Of a stretch of 64,000 nucleotides of DNA, positions 44,920 to 53,983 are shown one piece after another (positions within the stretch are counted from its first letter, which is position 1; each line of letters begins with the position of its first letter). The stretch covers positions 310,001 to 374,000 of the forward strand of contig NZ_JAKIKT010000001.1 in the NCBI RefSeq assembly GCF_023349125.1. The letters are read 5' to 3'. Under the pieces are notes generated by a model. That model was not told the origin of the DNA. It did no database searches and saw nothing but the letters and a program-made list of their open reading frames with translations. This stretch comes from Shewanella corallii (GTDB taxonomy: Bacteria; Pseudomonadota; Gammaproteobacteria; Enterobacterales; Shewanellaceae). Position numbers and translations under genes: made by a program.

Positions 44920-45654
44920 ATGAAACTGTATGCCGCAATCTTCGCTTTCATGGCGTTTTCGACACTTGGTTGCAGCAGCATCGTGAGCTCAGAAGCTGAG
45001 GTGAGGTTTATCGCCCCCAATCAGATTTTTTATTCAGGTCCACTTACTGAAGCTGGCGTGTCTGCCTTTGACTCTCTTTTCAATAAGCAAAGGGATGCTA
45101 TCTCTGAGCTGGTGATTACCAGTGGAGGAGGCGATGCGATGGCGGCGATTGAGATGGGCACTCTGGTATTTGACCATGGCCTTAGCGTGATAGTACGCAA
45201 CATCTGCGCTTCGTCCTGTGCCAATTACATTGTGCCCGCGGGGAAGTCTGTTGTTGTAGAAAAAGACAGCCTTATGGGCTGGCATGGCGGGGCGTATCAG
45301 GATCTCTATGTGCCTTTCGGTGGCGTTCAAGGTAACTCTGAACATCTTGAGTCACTACGGCGTTGGCAGGCTGCCGAATTGGTGTTTTTTGCTAAAGTTG
45401 GTGTAGACGCTGTGGTTACGATTCTGGGGATGATGCCGGATAGTGGCGTTACCCGGGACGCTCCTTTGTTCAGTTATGACCAGGATACGCTTGTCAGGCT
45501 TGGGCTAAGCATCGAATTTGTCGGCAAGCCAGCGCAGTTCGATTCTCAAGGGGTTAAGCTGGTGCAAATTATCGCTATTTCTGCACCAGCGCTGGAGCAT
45601 TTGAGGTCAACTCATTCGAGCCTCATCAAGGCGCGTTTGCCTGATGTGGAGTAA
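44920..45654 (+). CDS. ClpP/crotonase-fold lipoprotein, putative periplasmic serine protease-like
   Basis: The product is 244 residues from ATG 44920. A lipoprotein signal ends in STLGC. The chain then has a ClpP-like layout: VITSGGGDAMAAIEMGTLVFDHGLSV, NICASSCANYIVPAG (Ser in the SSC motif as possible nucleophile) and GWHGG (possible catalytic His). The pattern is that of the COG3904 group of predicted periplasmic proteins. It follows the MipA-like gene closely and may act with it. Activity is not established for this group. Confidence 0.7.
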   Translation: MKLYAAIFAFMAFSTLGCSSIVSSEAEVRFIAPNQIFYSGPLTEAGVSAFDSLFNKQRDAISELVITSGGGDAMAAIEMGTLVFDHGLSVIVRNICASSCANYIVPAGKSVVVEKDSLMGWHGGAYQDLYVPFGGVQGNSEHLESLRRWQAAELVFFAKVGVDAVVTILGMMPDSGVTRDAPLFSYDQDTLVRLGLSIEFVGKPAQFDSQGVKLVQIIAISAPALEHLRSTHSSLIKARLPDVE

Positions 45655-45656
45655 TT

Positions 45657-45676
45657 CGAGCCGGCAAAGCGGCTCG
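45657..45676. other. Hairpin between convergent genes
   Basis: A perfect 7-bp stem CGAGCCG / CGGCTCG with a 6-base loop. It has no T-run on either strand; weak or non-classical terminator. Confidence 0.45.
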
Positions 45677-45686
45677 GAGTAGATTA

Positions 45687-46199
45687 TCAACAGCCTGAGG
45701 TTGTGACCTGATAGTCAGGTGTTTCATAGTGGTTTTTGTCAAAGCCATATTTCAAAAAGCACTGCGACTTGTCGATATCCGCTATGTTTTTCGCGCCAAA
45801 AGCCGGGGCTCCACGGGGAGTCAGATATGCCTGACCGAAGACTCCTGGGGTGCTCAATACAGTCCAGTCTGCTTCATCTATATCCATCACCTGATCGATG
45901 TTCCAGCCCGATGCCTGAATGCGGCCATAGTGCAGATTGACCTGTTTGCCATTGATGATCAGCTTGGAGTCGGCCGGGTTGTGGTAGTTGTTGTATTCCA
46001 TATCCTGCTTCCCTTCCACCGCCGCCTTGGCAAACACCAGATTGTTGGCTGACTTAAGCTGGCCTTCCATATTTTCAATGGTTGAAACCAGAGCATCATG
46101 CTTCAGGTTGATAAATTTGGGGGCAGCAACGACCGCCAATATGCCAAGAATGATGATGACGACGACAAGTTCAATCAAGGTAAAACCGCGCTGTTTCAT
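45687..46199 (-). CDS. MshA-like type IV pilin, orphan
   Basis: The 170-residue product has the type IV prepilin N-terminus (QRGFTLIELVVVIIILGILAVVAAPKFINL; cleavage after G, Phe as first mature residue, Glu5). Two Cys near the C-terminus (SQCFLKYG and TSGC) can form the D-region disulfide. The PKFINL continuation is typical of MSHA pilins. No pilus assembly genes are in the window, so assembly must use machinery elsewhere. Confidence 0.88.
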   Translation of the reverse strand: MKQRGFTLIELVVVIIILGILAVVAAPKFINLKHDALVSTIENMEGQLKSANNLVFAKAAVEGKQDMEYNNYHNPADSKLIINGKQVNLHYGRIQASGWNIDQVMDIDEADWTVLSTPGVFGQAYLTPRGAPAFGAKNIADIDKSQCFLKYGFDKNHYETPDYQVTTSGC

Positions 46200-46297
46200 T
46201 TCGCCTCTTTAGTGCAATCTGAAGTGGAAAAGCGCGGGATTTTAGCTAAATTTTCGCCAATTGTTAGTTATGTTTTGTTAATGCAGAAACTGCTGAA

Positions 46298-47173
46298 CTA
46301 AGCGTCAAACATGGTTTCCAGATAGCTGTGCATCCAGGCCAGCGCCTGTTGCATGCCCTGGTCCCGACGTTTGACTATCCCCATCTCCATGGTCAGGCCG
46401 CCGGGGATATTGCGGGTGGACAGCGCTTGGATGGTACCTGTGTACCAGTCACTTTGGGCGATATGTTCCGGCACCAGTGCCCAGCCCACACCCCGACCCA
46501 CCATGGAAGTGATGTAATAGTAGCTGTCGATAAACCAGTGGATGGGCGACAGGGTGATGCCCTGACGGCCGCTGATGGAGTTACAGATCACCAATTGGCG
46601 ATGTTGGTTCAATTGGTTGGCTGAAGGTTCGGGAAATGCCGCCAGAGGATGTTCCGGGCTGACGATCAATGACTGTTTGAAGCGGGCAATGGAGTTAAAC
46701 TCCAACGTGTCTGACAAGGGGCCAAGAAACATGACGCCAATATCCGCCTGACGATTCTCCACCCAGTGAGCGATATCCTGCTGAGTGCCGTTGAGTATGG
46801 TCAGGGTGAGTTCGGGAAAGGCGCTGGCAACATCAATAAAGAAGGTTTCAAAGGCTTCGATGGGGACGGCTTCATCAATGGCGACAGTCAGTGCCACCAG
46901 CTGTTCATTGGCCAGAATCCCCGCCTTGGCAGACAATCTCTGACACTGCGCCAGTACCGATTTGGCATCCTTGTAAAGTTCCTGTCCCGCCTGGGTCAGT
47001 ACAGGTAATCTCTGTGTGCGGTCAAATAACTCTATGCCGAGATCCAGTTCCAGATTGGCTATAGCGGTACTTATCCGGGATTGTGCCTTCCCCAGCTTGC
47101 GGGCGGCGGCAGAAAATGATCCTTGCTCCACCGCATGGACGAAGGCATCCAGTTGATCCAGATTCCAGTGCAT
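46298..47173 (-). CDS. LysR family transcriptional regulator
   Basis: The 291-residue product has the N-terminal helix-turn-helix (SFSAAARKLGKAQSRISTAIANLELDLG) and a LysR effector domain. It is divergent from the MATE transporter gene with a 115-base gap carrying a dyad with T-N11-A, so it is the likely regulator of that pump. Confidence 0.9.
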   Translation of the reverse strand: MHWNLDQLDAFVHAVEQGSFSAAARKLGKAQSRISTAIANLELDLGIELFDRTQRLPVLTQAGQELYKDAKSVLAQCQRLSAKAGILANEQLVALTVAIDEAVPIEAFETFFIDVASAFPELTLTILNGTQQDIAHWVENRQADIGVMFLGPLSDTLEFNSIARFKQSLIVSPEHPLAAFPEPSANQLNQHRQLVICNSISGRQGITLSPIHWFIDSYYYITSMVGRGVGWALVPEHIAQSDWYTGTIQALSTRNIPGGLTMEMGIVKRRDQGMQQALAWMHSYLETMFDA

Positions 47174-47204
47174 AGCCTGTTCCCATCAGAGATTTGAATG
47201 ATGT

Positions 47205-47219
47205 ATCCGATTTTCGGAT
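47205..47219. promoter_or_regulatory. LysR-type operator candidate between the LysR and MATE genes
   Basis: Perfect dyad ATCCGA-TTT-TCGGAT with the T-N11-A pattern of LysR binding sites, placed 69 bases before the MATE start. Confidence 0.5.
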
Positions 47220-47288
47220 GGATATTAACTTTAATCAATCTGGTTTAACAGGATAATGGCGGCGTTTTGAATCCATTTGTCCTGAATT

Positions 47289-48677
47289 ATGCACCTGAAT
47301 CCCGACCAAACCATTTCCAATCAGCCTCAAACCGACAGCCAGATCCGCCGTACTTTCTGGCGTTATACCCTGCCATCTGTGGTGGCCATGCTGGTCAGCG
47401 GCCTTTACATCATTATCGACGGCATCTTCGTGGGGCAGTATGTCGGCCCCAGTGGCTTGGCAGGTATCAATATGGCCTGGCCTGTGGTGTATGTACTCAG
47501 TGCGCTGGGCGTGCTGATCGGCATGGGAGCCGGCAGTATGATCTCCATGTTCCGCGGGGAAGGGGATACAGGCAGGGCCAGACTGGCGCTGAGCAGCAGT
47601 TTTTTCCTGATGCTGATTCTTGGGGGATTGGGCTGCCTTATTCTGGCACTGCTGGGGCATACGACGCTGGACTGGCAGGATGCCGTAGGCACGACCTATG
47701 AACAGGGCGCCAGATACATAGATGTGTTTGCTGTCGCCGGCGTGATTACCGTGACAGCCAATGCCCTGCCTATGCTCATTCGTAACGATGACAGCCCCAA
47801 TCTGGCTACCGGACTGCTGCTGGTAGGGGCCATAGGCAATATAGTGCTGGATTACCTGTTTGTGGGCGTGTTGGCCATGGGGTTGGAAGGGGCTGCTGTT
47901 GCCACAGTGATCGCCCAGGGAATGATTACCCTGTTGGGACTGGGTTACTTTTTCAGTTGTCACACAGGTCTTAAGCTCAGCCTGAGACAGATACATCTGG
48001 ATATGCGTATCGCCGGGCGCAGTGTGGTACTGGGAAGCTCCTGTCTGGTGATGTTTCTTTACTCCAGCTTTGTCGTGGCTATCCATAACTACCTGTTTAT
48101 GCAGCATGGGGATTCGGTCACTATTGGCGCGTTTGCCATTGTCGGCTATTTGATGTCCCTGTATTACCTGCTTGCGCAGGGTGTTGCCGAAGGGATGCAG
48201 CCACAGGCCAGTTTCTATCATGGTGCCGGGCAGCAGGCCTATATCGCCAAGGTAGTAAAGATAGCCGCCAGTGTGATCATATTATCGGGCCTGACCTGGA
48301 CTGCGCTGCTGAACCTGTTCCCGGACTTTTTTATCGGCCTGTTTAGTCAGGGAGAGCCCGCTATTGCGGCGCAGGCGGCCACAGGTTTTAAATTGCATCT
48401 GTTCGCCATGGCGCTGGATGGCTTTATTGCTATGGCATCTGTGTTCTTTATGTCGGTGAACCAGCCGGGCAAAGCCATGATGACCTCTATGGGCAACATG
48501 TTGGTGCAGATCCCTTTCCTGTTGTGGCTGCCGGATGTGATGGGAGTCAACGGGGTGTGGCTGGCGATGCCAATCTCTAACTTGCTGCTGAGCAGCATAG
48601 TGGCGGTATTGGTGTGGCGCGAGCTGCGTAAACCGGCAGAGCAGAAGGCTTTGGTAGTTGCTTCGGCACAGGTTTAA
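47289..48677 (+). CDS. MATE family multidrug efflux transporter
   Basis: The 462-residue membrane protein has about 12 hydrophobic segments and MATE signatures in both halves (YIIIDGIFVGQYVGPSGLAGINMAWP; GVAEGMQPQASFYHGAG). It exports cationic drugs or metabolites using a sodium or proton gradient. Divergent from a LysR gene that probably controls it. The start at 47289 has only a weak ribosome site. Confidence 0.9.
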   Translation: MHLNPDQTISNQPQTDSQIRRTFWRYTLPSVVAMLVSGLYIIIDGIFVGQYVGPSGLAGINMAWPVVYVLSALGVLIGMGAGSMISMFRGEGDTGRARLALSSSFFLMLILGGLGCLILALLGHTTLDWQDAVGTTYEQGARYIDVFAVAGVITVTANALPMLIRNDDSPNLATGLLLVGAIGNIVLDYLFVGVLAMGLEGAAVATVIAQGMITLLGLGYFFSCHTGLKLSLRQIHLDMRIAGRSVVLGSSCLVMFLYSSFVVAIHNYLFMQHGDSVTIGAFAIVGYLMSLYYLLAQGVAEGMQPQASFYHGAGQQAYIAKVVKIAASVIILSGLTWTALLNLFPDFFIGLFSQGEPAIAAQAATGFKLHLFAMALDGFIAMASVFFMSVNQPGKAMMTSMGNMLVQIPFLLWLPDVMGVNGVWLAMPISNLLLSSIVAVLVWRELRKPAEQKALVVASAQV

Positions 48678-48682
48678 ATAAA

Positions 48683-48702
48683 AAGGGCGCCGAGGCGCCC
48701 TT
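48683..48702 (-). terminator. Terminator for the nucleoside-uptake operon
   Basis: Perfect 8-bp stem AAGGGCGC / GCGCCCTT around CGAG. On the minus strand it is followed by TTTATTTAAA, so it mainly ends the CNT transporter gene; it also lies just after the MATE gene. Confidence 0.75.
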
Positions 48703-48718
48703 ACTGTTTGTGTGTCTG

Positions 48719-49975
48719 TTACAGAGACACAAAGATACCTGCGATAGCTGCGCTCATCAGGTTAGAGCAGCTGGCGGCGATCAGGGTGCGTACACCATAT
48801 TTGGCGATAAAGTCAGTGCGTGATGGACACAGGGTACCCAGACCACCAATCAGAATACCCATGGAGGCGATGTTGGCAAAACCACACAGGGCGAAGCTGA
48901 TAATCACCTTGGACTTCTCTTGCAGCGCTTGCAGACCGGCAGCGGTAACTGCATCAGCGTCTTTCAGGTAAGGCGCCAGATCTGAGTAGGCCACAAACTC
49001 GTTAACCACGATCTTCTTACCGATCAGGGAACCGGCAATCATCACATCAGCCATAGGTACGCCCAGCAGGAAGGCCAGTGGGGCGAAGATGTAGCCCAGA
49101 ATGATCTCCAGCGACAGCTTGATACCAAAGATATCACCGGCATTGCCCAGGATCAGGTTCACCAGAGTCACCAGACCAATCATGGCGATCAGCATGGCAC
49201 CGATGGCACCGGCCAGCTTCAGACCGCTCATGGCACCTTCACCGGCTGCCGCCAGCAGGTTCTCAGGACGCTTCTCGGCAAAGCTGGTGTTCTTGTCGAT
49301 GGTGTAAGTGGCTTCTTTGGTTTCCGGCAGGATCAGCTTGGCAAACAGCAGGCCACCCGGCGCCGCCATAAAGGAAGCAGCCAGCAGGAACTTCATATCC
49401 ACGCCCATCATGGCGTAACCCGCCAGTACGGTACCGGATACTGACGCCATACCACCACACATGATGGCGAAGAACTCAGAGTCGCTCATCTTCGGCATAT
49501 AAGGCTTAACCACCAAAGGTGCTTCACTCTGGCCGACAAACACGTTGGCCACCGCAGACATGGATTCTGCCTGAGAGGTGCCCAGCAGTTTGGCCATGGC
49601 GCCACCGATTGTGCGGATAACAAACTGCATTACACCCAGATAATAAAGTACGGCGATCAGCGCTGAGAAGAACACCACCAGCGGCAGTACGTTCAGGGCG
49701 AATACGAAGCCGATGCCTTCAACAGAGAAGTTCACCAGGTTACCGAACAAAAAGCGGATACCGGCTTTACCACTGTCCAGTACAGCGTGCACACCGTGAG
49801 ACATAGACTCCAGTGCCTGCATACCGAAAGGTACGTACAGCACCAGAGCACCGATGGCGACCTGCAGGCCGAACGCCAGACCGACAGTTTTATAGTTGAT
49901 GGCGCCGCGGTTGGTGGAGGCCAGTACGCCGATCAGCATCAGGGCTGCAATGCCCAAAAAACCCATAGCAAACAT
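48719..49975 (-). CDS. CNT-family nucleoside transporter (NupC-like)
   Basis: The 418-residue membrane protein has the concentrative nucleoside transporter core: VGQSEAPLVVKPYMPKMSDSEFFAIMCGGMASVSGTVLAGY, then a C-terminal VNEFVAYSDL and NIASMGILIGGLGTLCPSR. It imports nucleosides with sodium or protons. It follows the purine nucleoside phosphorylase gene by 9 bases on the same strand, so uptake and cleavage are co-expressed. Confidence 0.93.
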   Translation of the reverse strand: MFAMGFLGIAALMLIGVLASTNRGAINYKTVGLAFGLQVAIGALVLYVPFGMQALESMSHGVHAVLDSGKAGIRFLFGNLVNFSVEGIGFVFALNVLPLVVFFSALIAVLYYLGVMQFVIRTIGGAMAKLLGTSQAESMSAVANVFVGQSEAPLVVKPYMPKMSDSEFFAIMCGGMASVSGTVLAGYAMMGVDMKFLLAASFMAAPGGLLFAKLILPETKEATYTIDKNTSFAEKRPENLLAAAGEGAMSGLKLAGAIGAMLIAMIGLVTLVNLILGNAGDIFGIKLSLEIILGYIFAPLAFLLGVPMADVMIAGSLIGKKIVVNEFVAYSDLAPYLKDADAVTAAGLQALQEKSKVIISFALCGFANIASMGILIGGLGTLCPSRTDFIAKYGVRTLIAASCSNLMSAAIAGIFVSL

Positions 49976-49984
49976 AACGGCTCC

Positions 49985-50809
49985 TTAGGCGAAGTGCTTG
50001 GCCATAAAGGCCTTGATCAGCTTGATAAAGTCGGCTTCTGCCAGCTTGGCGCACTTGAGCGTCTGGTCGTGAGACAATTCCACATCACCCAGGCCTTCCG
50101 CCATATTGGTGATGGCACAAATTGCCAGTACTTTCAGACCACAGTGAGCCGCAGAGATCACTTCAGGCACGACAGACATGCCTACAACGTCACCACCGAT
50201 AATCTGCATCATGCGGATCTCGGCAGGGGTTTCGAAGTTAGGACCTGTGTAGGAGACAAATACGCCTTCATTCAGGTGGACACCTGCGGCTTTGGCCACG
50301 TCATGAGCTTGTTCACGCAGCTCTTTGTCGTAGGCGTTGGCCAGACTGAAGAAACGTGGGCCGTACTCTTCATCGTTGGCGCCAGTCATAGGTGACTCAG
50401 GCATGGTGTTGATATGGTCGTTGAATACCACCAGAGAGCCCACATCAATGCGCTCAGGACGCAGTGAGCCGGCTGCATTGGTCACCAGCATAAATTCACA
50501 ACCCAACTTCTTGAAGGTACGCACCGGGTTGGTCATGACCTTCATGCTCTGGTGTTCGTAGTAGTGGCCACGGCCTTTCATACACACCACTTCCACACCC
50601 TTCATGGTACCCAGTACCAGCTCACCGCTGTGGCCCTGAACGGTAGATACCGGGAAGCCATCCAGCTCTTCGTAAGGAATGACTACCTTGTCTTCCAGTT
50701 CGTCGGCGATAACGCCCAGGCCGGAACCCAGGATAAAGCCTACTTTCGGGGCAAAGCCGGGTTTGTATTGATGGATGGTTTGCAGTGCATTGATTACTGG
50801 ATCGTGCAT
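49985..50809 (-). CDS. punA: Purine nucleoside phosphorylase (trimeric type)
   Basis: The 274-residue product has the family motifs GFILGSGLGVIADEL, VQGHSGELVLG, GRGHYYEH, VTNAAGSL, SYTGPNFETPAEIRM, VGMSVVPEVI and ICAITNMAEGL. It splits inosine, guanosine and their deoxy forms with phosphate to base and (deoxy)ribose 1-phosphate. First gene of the punA-CNT operon; a LysR gene lies divergent from it, as in other pun clusters. Confidence 0.93.
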   Translation of the reverse strand: MHDPVINALQTIHQYKPGFAPKVGFILGSGLGVIADELEDKVVIPYEELDGFPVSTVQGHSGELVLGTMKGVEVVCMKGRGHYYEHQSMKVMTNPVRTFKKLGCEFMLVTNAAGSLRPERIDVGSLVVFNDHINTMPESPMTGANDEEYGPRFFSLANAYDKELREQAHDVAKAAGVHLNEGVFVSYTGPNFETPAEIRMMQIIGGDVVGMSVVPEVISAAHCGLKVLAICAITNMAEGLGDVELSHDQTLKCAKLAEADFIKLIKAFMAKHFA

Positions 50810-50934
50810 CTTACTTTTCCTTTATCGAGGAAGCGCTGTAGGGAAGCGGTTATGGTCAGGCCAAGATGAGGGCCTGAAATTGGGCGCAAGGGTAGCGGAT
50901 GGGGCTGGTTTTTGTGTTTTGAAATTCCTGCAGT

Positions 50935-50955
50935 TCATGCTGTTTTTCAGCATGA
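50935..50955. promoter_or_regulatory. Palindrome in the punA/LysR intergenic region
   Basis: Perfect 8-bp arms TCATGCTG and CAGCATGA around five T, 126 bases upstream of punA and 190 before the LysR gene. Likely operator for the divergent regulator. The rest of the 335-base gap shows no gene. Confidence 0.5.
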
Positions 50956-51144
50956 TGCGGTGGTTAATTGGACGAAAGTGGTTGCTTAATTACGGGTGTC
51001 ACAGAGTTTGTCTGACAAGGGCCGCGTTTTGGCAATTTGCTGTGGTTGAATAACGGAATTTTGAGAAGTGACGCTATTTATTGTTGTTTCATAACTCCTT
51101 ACTATTGCGCAAGTTTGCAGACAAGATCACAACACCAGCCTTCC

Positions 51145-52044
51145 ATGGAACCCTTACTGAGTGAACGCATCTCATTAAAGATGCTGCGCTACTTCTATCA
51201 GCTGGCCTGTACCGAGCATTTCGGTAAGGCTGCGTCCAATCTGAACATCACAGTATCGCCACTGAGCAGTCAGATCCGGGAGTTGGAGGCATTGTTAACG
51301 GTACAGCTGTTTGATCGGGACTCCCGCAATGTGCGCCTGACTGCCGCAGGCAAACTATTGAAGCTGGAGTGTGAGCTGATCTTTAATACGCTGGAGCGCT
51401 CCCTGAGTGAGGTACAAAAGCTGGGGCGGATCCACAAAGAGGTGCTGCGTATTGGGCTTGTCAGCTCGGCGTTCTGGGCGGGATTCGGTGGCATGTTGAG
51501 TCAGTTCCACAAACGTTACCCCCAATACGAGGTGGAGCTGGTGGAGCTGTCACCGGAAGAGCAAAAGCTGGCGTTGAAAGATGGCAAGATCGATGTCGGC
51601 CTGTGTCGTCAGCCGGATACCCGTAACCTGTACCCTTTTGCGGCAGATATGGTGACGGCGGAGGAGTTTATGGTAGCTGTCTCGGGGGAACATCCGTTCA
51701 GCGACCGCAAGCAGGTGTCTTTGTCTGAGCTGAAGCGTGACAGGTTCAGCTTTATGAGTCGCCGCAATTCGGCGTCCACAGAGCTGTTTTTAAGTCAGTG
51801 TCGCAAGCAGGGCTTTGTGCCGGATATTGCCAACGAGTTTATTGAGCCCAATACCCTGATGGCCTACGTCTCCAGCTGTCAGACTATCACTATCGTGCCC
51901 TCCAGCTTTGCCCGTCATCAGTGGGAGAATATTCACTTTATCCGGCTGGAAGAGAGGTTGGAGGCCAACCTCTGTCTAATCTACCAACCCATAGATGCTT
52001 CACCTTTGGTGGAAGCTTTTGTGGATATGATGAAGCTGAGATAG
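51145..52044 (+). CDS. LysR family regulator, probable controller of the purine nucleoside operon (PunR-like)
   Basis: The product is 299 residues from ATG 51145 (MEPLLSERISLKMLRYF); the frame is open further upstream without support. It has the LysR helix-turn-helix (FGKAASNLNITVSPLSSQIRELEALL) and an effector domain (LRIGLVSSAFWAGFGGM). Divergent from punA, the same layout as PunR regulators of purine nucleoside genes in enterics. Assignment to PunR rests on context. Confidence 0.8.
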   Translation: MEPLLSERISLKMLRYFYQLACTEHFGKAASNLNITVSPLSSQIRELEALLTVQLFDRDSRNVRLTAAGKLLKLECELIFNTLERSLSEVQKLGRIHKEVLRIGLVSSAFWAGFGGMLSQFHKRYPQYEVELVELSPEEQKLALKDGKIDVGLCRQPDTRNLYPFAADMVTAEEFMVAVSGEHPFSDRKQVSLSELKRDRFSFMSRRNSASTELFLSQCRKQGFVPDIANEFIEPNTLMAYVSSCQTITIVPSSFARHQWENIHFIRLEERLEANLCLIYQPIDASPLVEAFVDMMKLR

Positions 52045-52051
52045 TGTCGGC

Positions 52052-53212
52052 TCACTCCCTCTCGAATGAGCCTGTCTCCAGCCAGCGCTGCATCATGATC
52101 ACTTCGTTACGGGCAGCGTCTTCGCCCTCTGCCGGGGCCAGATAGATATCCGGGATAATGCCTGTGATATCTACCGGCTGGTGGGGGAGCCGCATGCTGC
52201 GGCTGGTGGCATAGTAAAGTTCAAAGGCACCGGATGGCAGCAACTTGCCTCTCATGTTGGAATAATCCAGCGCGCCATAACTGCTGCGTCCTGCCAGCTT
52301 CACATTCATGCCCTGGCGAACGGCGAGTAGGAACTGTTCACAAGAGCTGCCACACTCTTCATCAATCAGCACCACCACTCTATCCGGACTGTACCCTGGA
52401 TTTTCCGGTGTCCAGTAGCTGGTCGCTGTTGCGCCCTGAGGTAACACATAGCTTCCCGGCTCAACCCCGGCCATCGCCTCGACCAGAGGCGTCACAAAGG
52501 CAATACAATCAGGGTCATTACCCATTTTGGCGCAGATCGCCTGTTGAGCTTTGGCATTCTCCGGTGTAGCCAGAAACTCAGCGCCGGTCACTATATATTG
52601 GTCGGTGAGAATCAGATCCAGCAGGGGCCGATATGTTGAGTCGCTGCCACCGCCGTTTCTTCTGACGTCCAGTATCCAATTCGGGGTTGCCTTCAAGGTT
52701 TCACTTTCAGTGACAAGCAGTTGCTTGAGCTCGTCTGCGTACTGCCAGTTGAAAGTGGGAACTGTTAGCAGCAGGGTTTCCTTTGAGAGGGGCTCAAGCT
52801 GCGGCGAATAGCTGATTTCTGCGGCTGTGGCGTGTTTGCCTTCAGGCTTATCCCCGGGCTCCGGCTCTGGTGCTGGCAAGGGCTCAATCAAGGTGCTCAG
52901 TCCCAGATGTCCCTTACGCCAGGCTTTCAAATAGGTCTTGATGATAGGGTGGCATTCCTGCAACTGGCCGATAGTTTCGGCCTGAGTGAGTGCTGTCGAC
53001 ATGGCTGTATCAAAGTGAAGCTGACCCTTTTGGGCAAGATGCTCCGTCGCACCTGTATCATTGGTCAGCAAAAAACCGGGAAGAAACGCCAGATCCTGCT
53101 GACACTGGACGGCTGCCGATGAAAGAGCAGGGGAAGGTGGAGTGGAGTTGCATGCTGTCAGTAGCAGGAGTGTGCTACTGAGAAAAGTCTGGGCCAGGCG
53201 TTTCATCATCAT
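52052..53212 (-). CDS. S41-family peptidase lipoprotein
   Basis: The 386-residue product has a lipoprotein signal (LLLLTAC). Its S41 (tail-specific protease-like) domain has ILDVRRNGGGSDSTYRPL and VLIDEECGSSCEQFLLAVRQ, with the Ser of the SSC motif as nucleophile, then GRSSYGALDYSN. No PDZ domain is apparent. It ends 7 bases from the convergent LysR gene. Three Met codons (53212, 53209, 53206) are possible starts. Substrate unknown. Confidence 0.82.
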   Translation of the reverse strand: MMMKRLAQTFLSSTLLLLTACNSTPPSPALSSAAVQCQQDLAFLPGFLLTNDTGATEHLAQKGQLHFDTAMSTALTQAETIGQLQECHPIIKTYLKAWRKGHLGLSTLIEPLPAPEPEPGDKPEGKHATAAEISYSPQLEPLSKETLLLTVPTFNWQYADELKQLLVTESETLKATPNWILDVRRNGGGSDSTYRPLLDLILTDQYIVTGAEFLATPENAKAQQAICAKMGNDPDCIAFVTPLVEAMAGVEPGSYVLPQGATATSYWTPENPGYSPDRVVVLIDEECGSSCEQFLLAVRQGMNVKLAGRSSYGALDYSNMRGKLLPSGAFELYYATSRSMRLPHQPVDITGIIPDIYLAPAEGEDAARNEVIMMQRWLETGSFERE

Positions 53213-53276
53213 TCCTTTGAGTAAAAAGCTGCCCTCAAATTAACCGCTAAGCCCGGAAAATGGCAAGCTCAGGAGA

Positions 53277-53954
53277 CTAACCCTGATCAACAAACTGTTT
53301 TAGCCTGTCGAAGTCCAGGATCTTCAGCGATGCTCCCTGTTTTTCCACCAGGCCTTTGTCGATTAATTCCTTTACGGCACGGCGAAATACCCGGCTGGTG
53401 GTGCCGAAGCGCTCCGCTTCCGGATCCATCTTGCCAAAGCCGTGAAGATTGGTCTGGGTTTGAGGCCGGTGCAGCAGATCCCAGGCGATGTTGTAACTAA
53501 TGGTATGCAACAGGCGGTTGGTGTAGATATCGAGGGAGTCCTGATAGTCCCACGCCAATGCACTGGCGAAAAACAGCGAATACTCAGGCTGTTTCAGCAG
53601 CAGTTGCTGCACTGATTTCAGGCAGATTTGCCTGATCTGCATCCTGGCTTCAGCTACGACGCTCCATTGGCAGACGGTACCGGTAAAAAACTCCATCTCA
53701 CCGTAGAGGTGCCAGTGACAGTTGACTTCTCCCAGTTGGAAACGGCGGCCATTGATGGCGCTGATATGCATAGATACCTTGCCTTCCGGTACAAGATAGA
53801 GTGCATCCAGCGCCTCGCCCTGGGTGAGCAGATGTTGCCCCTGCTCCATATTCAGCAGTTGATGATCACAGTTGAGCAGAGCCTCTCGAAAGGCATTCTG
53901 TTGCTGATCCAGATGGCCGGCGAAGCGGCCTTTGGCATAGGGGGCTAGTTGCAT
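53277..53954 (-). CDS. Crp/Fnr-family regulator
   Basis: The 225-residue product has a cyclic-nucleotide-binding-type beta-roll (LLTQGEALDALYLVPEGKVSMHI...LYGEMEFF), a dimer helix, and a C-terminal winged helix (AERFGTTSRVFRRAVKELIDKGLVEKQG). It lacks the Cys set of FNR. It lies 29 bases after the uridine phosphorylase gene and is probably the last gene of the pnuC-udp operon. It may resemble YeiL, another Crp-family protein near nucleoside genes; this is a context guess. Confidence 0.8.
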   Translation of the reverse strand: MQLAPYAKGRFAGHLDQQQNAFREALLNCDHQLLNMEQGQHLLTQGEALDALYLVPEGKVSMHISAINGRRFQLGEVNCHWHLYGEMEFFTGTVCQWSVVAEARMQIRQICLKSVQQLLLKQPEYSLFFASALAWDYQDSLDIYTNRLLHTISYNIAWDLLHRPQTQTNLHGFGKMDPEAERFGTTSRVFRRAVKELIDKGLVEKQGASLKILDFDRLKQFVDQG

Positions 53955-53983
53955 TATTTGGAGTAACTGAGTTCGGCTATGGG

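Noticed and set aside
47235..48221. 328-codon minus-strand ORF opposite the MATE gene
   Set aside because: The composition is a His/Gln-rich shadow, with no domain features and no ribosome site; the MATE reading on the other strand is clear.
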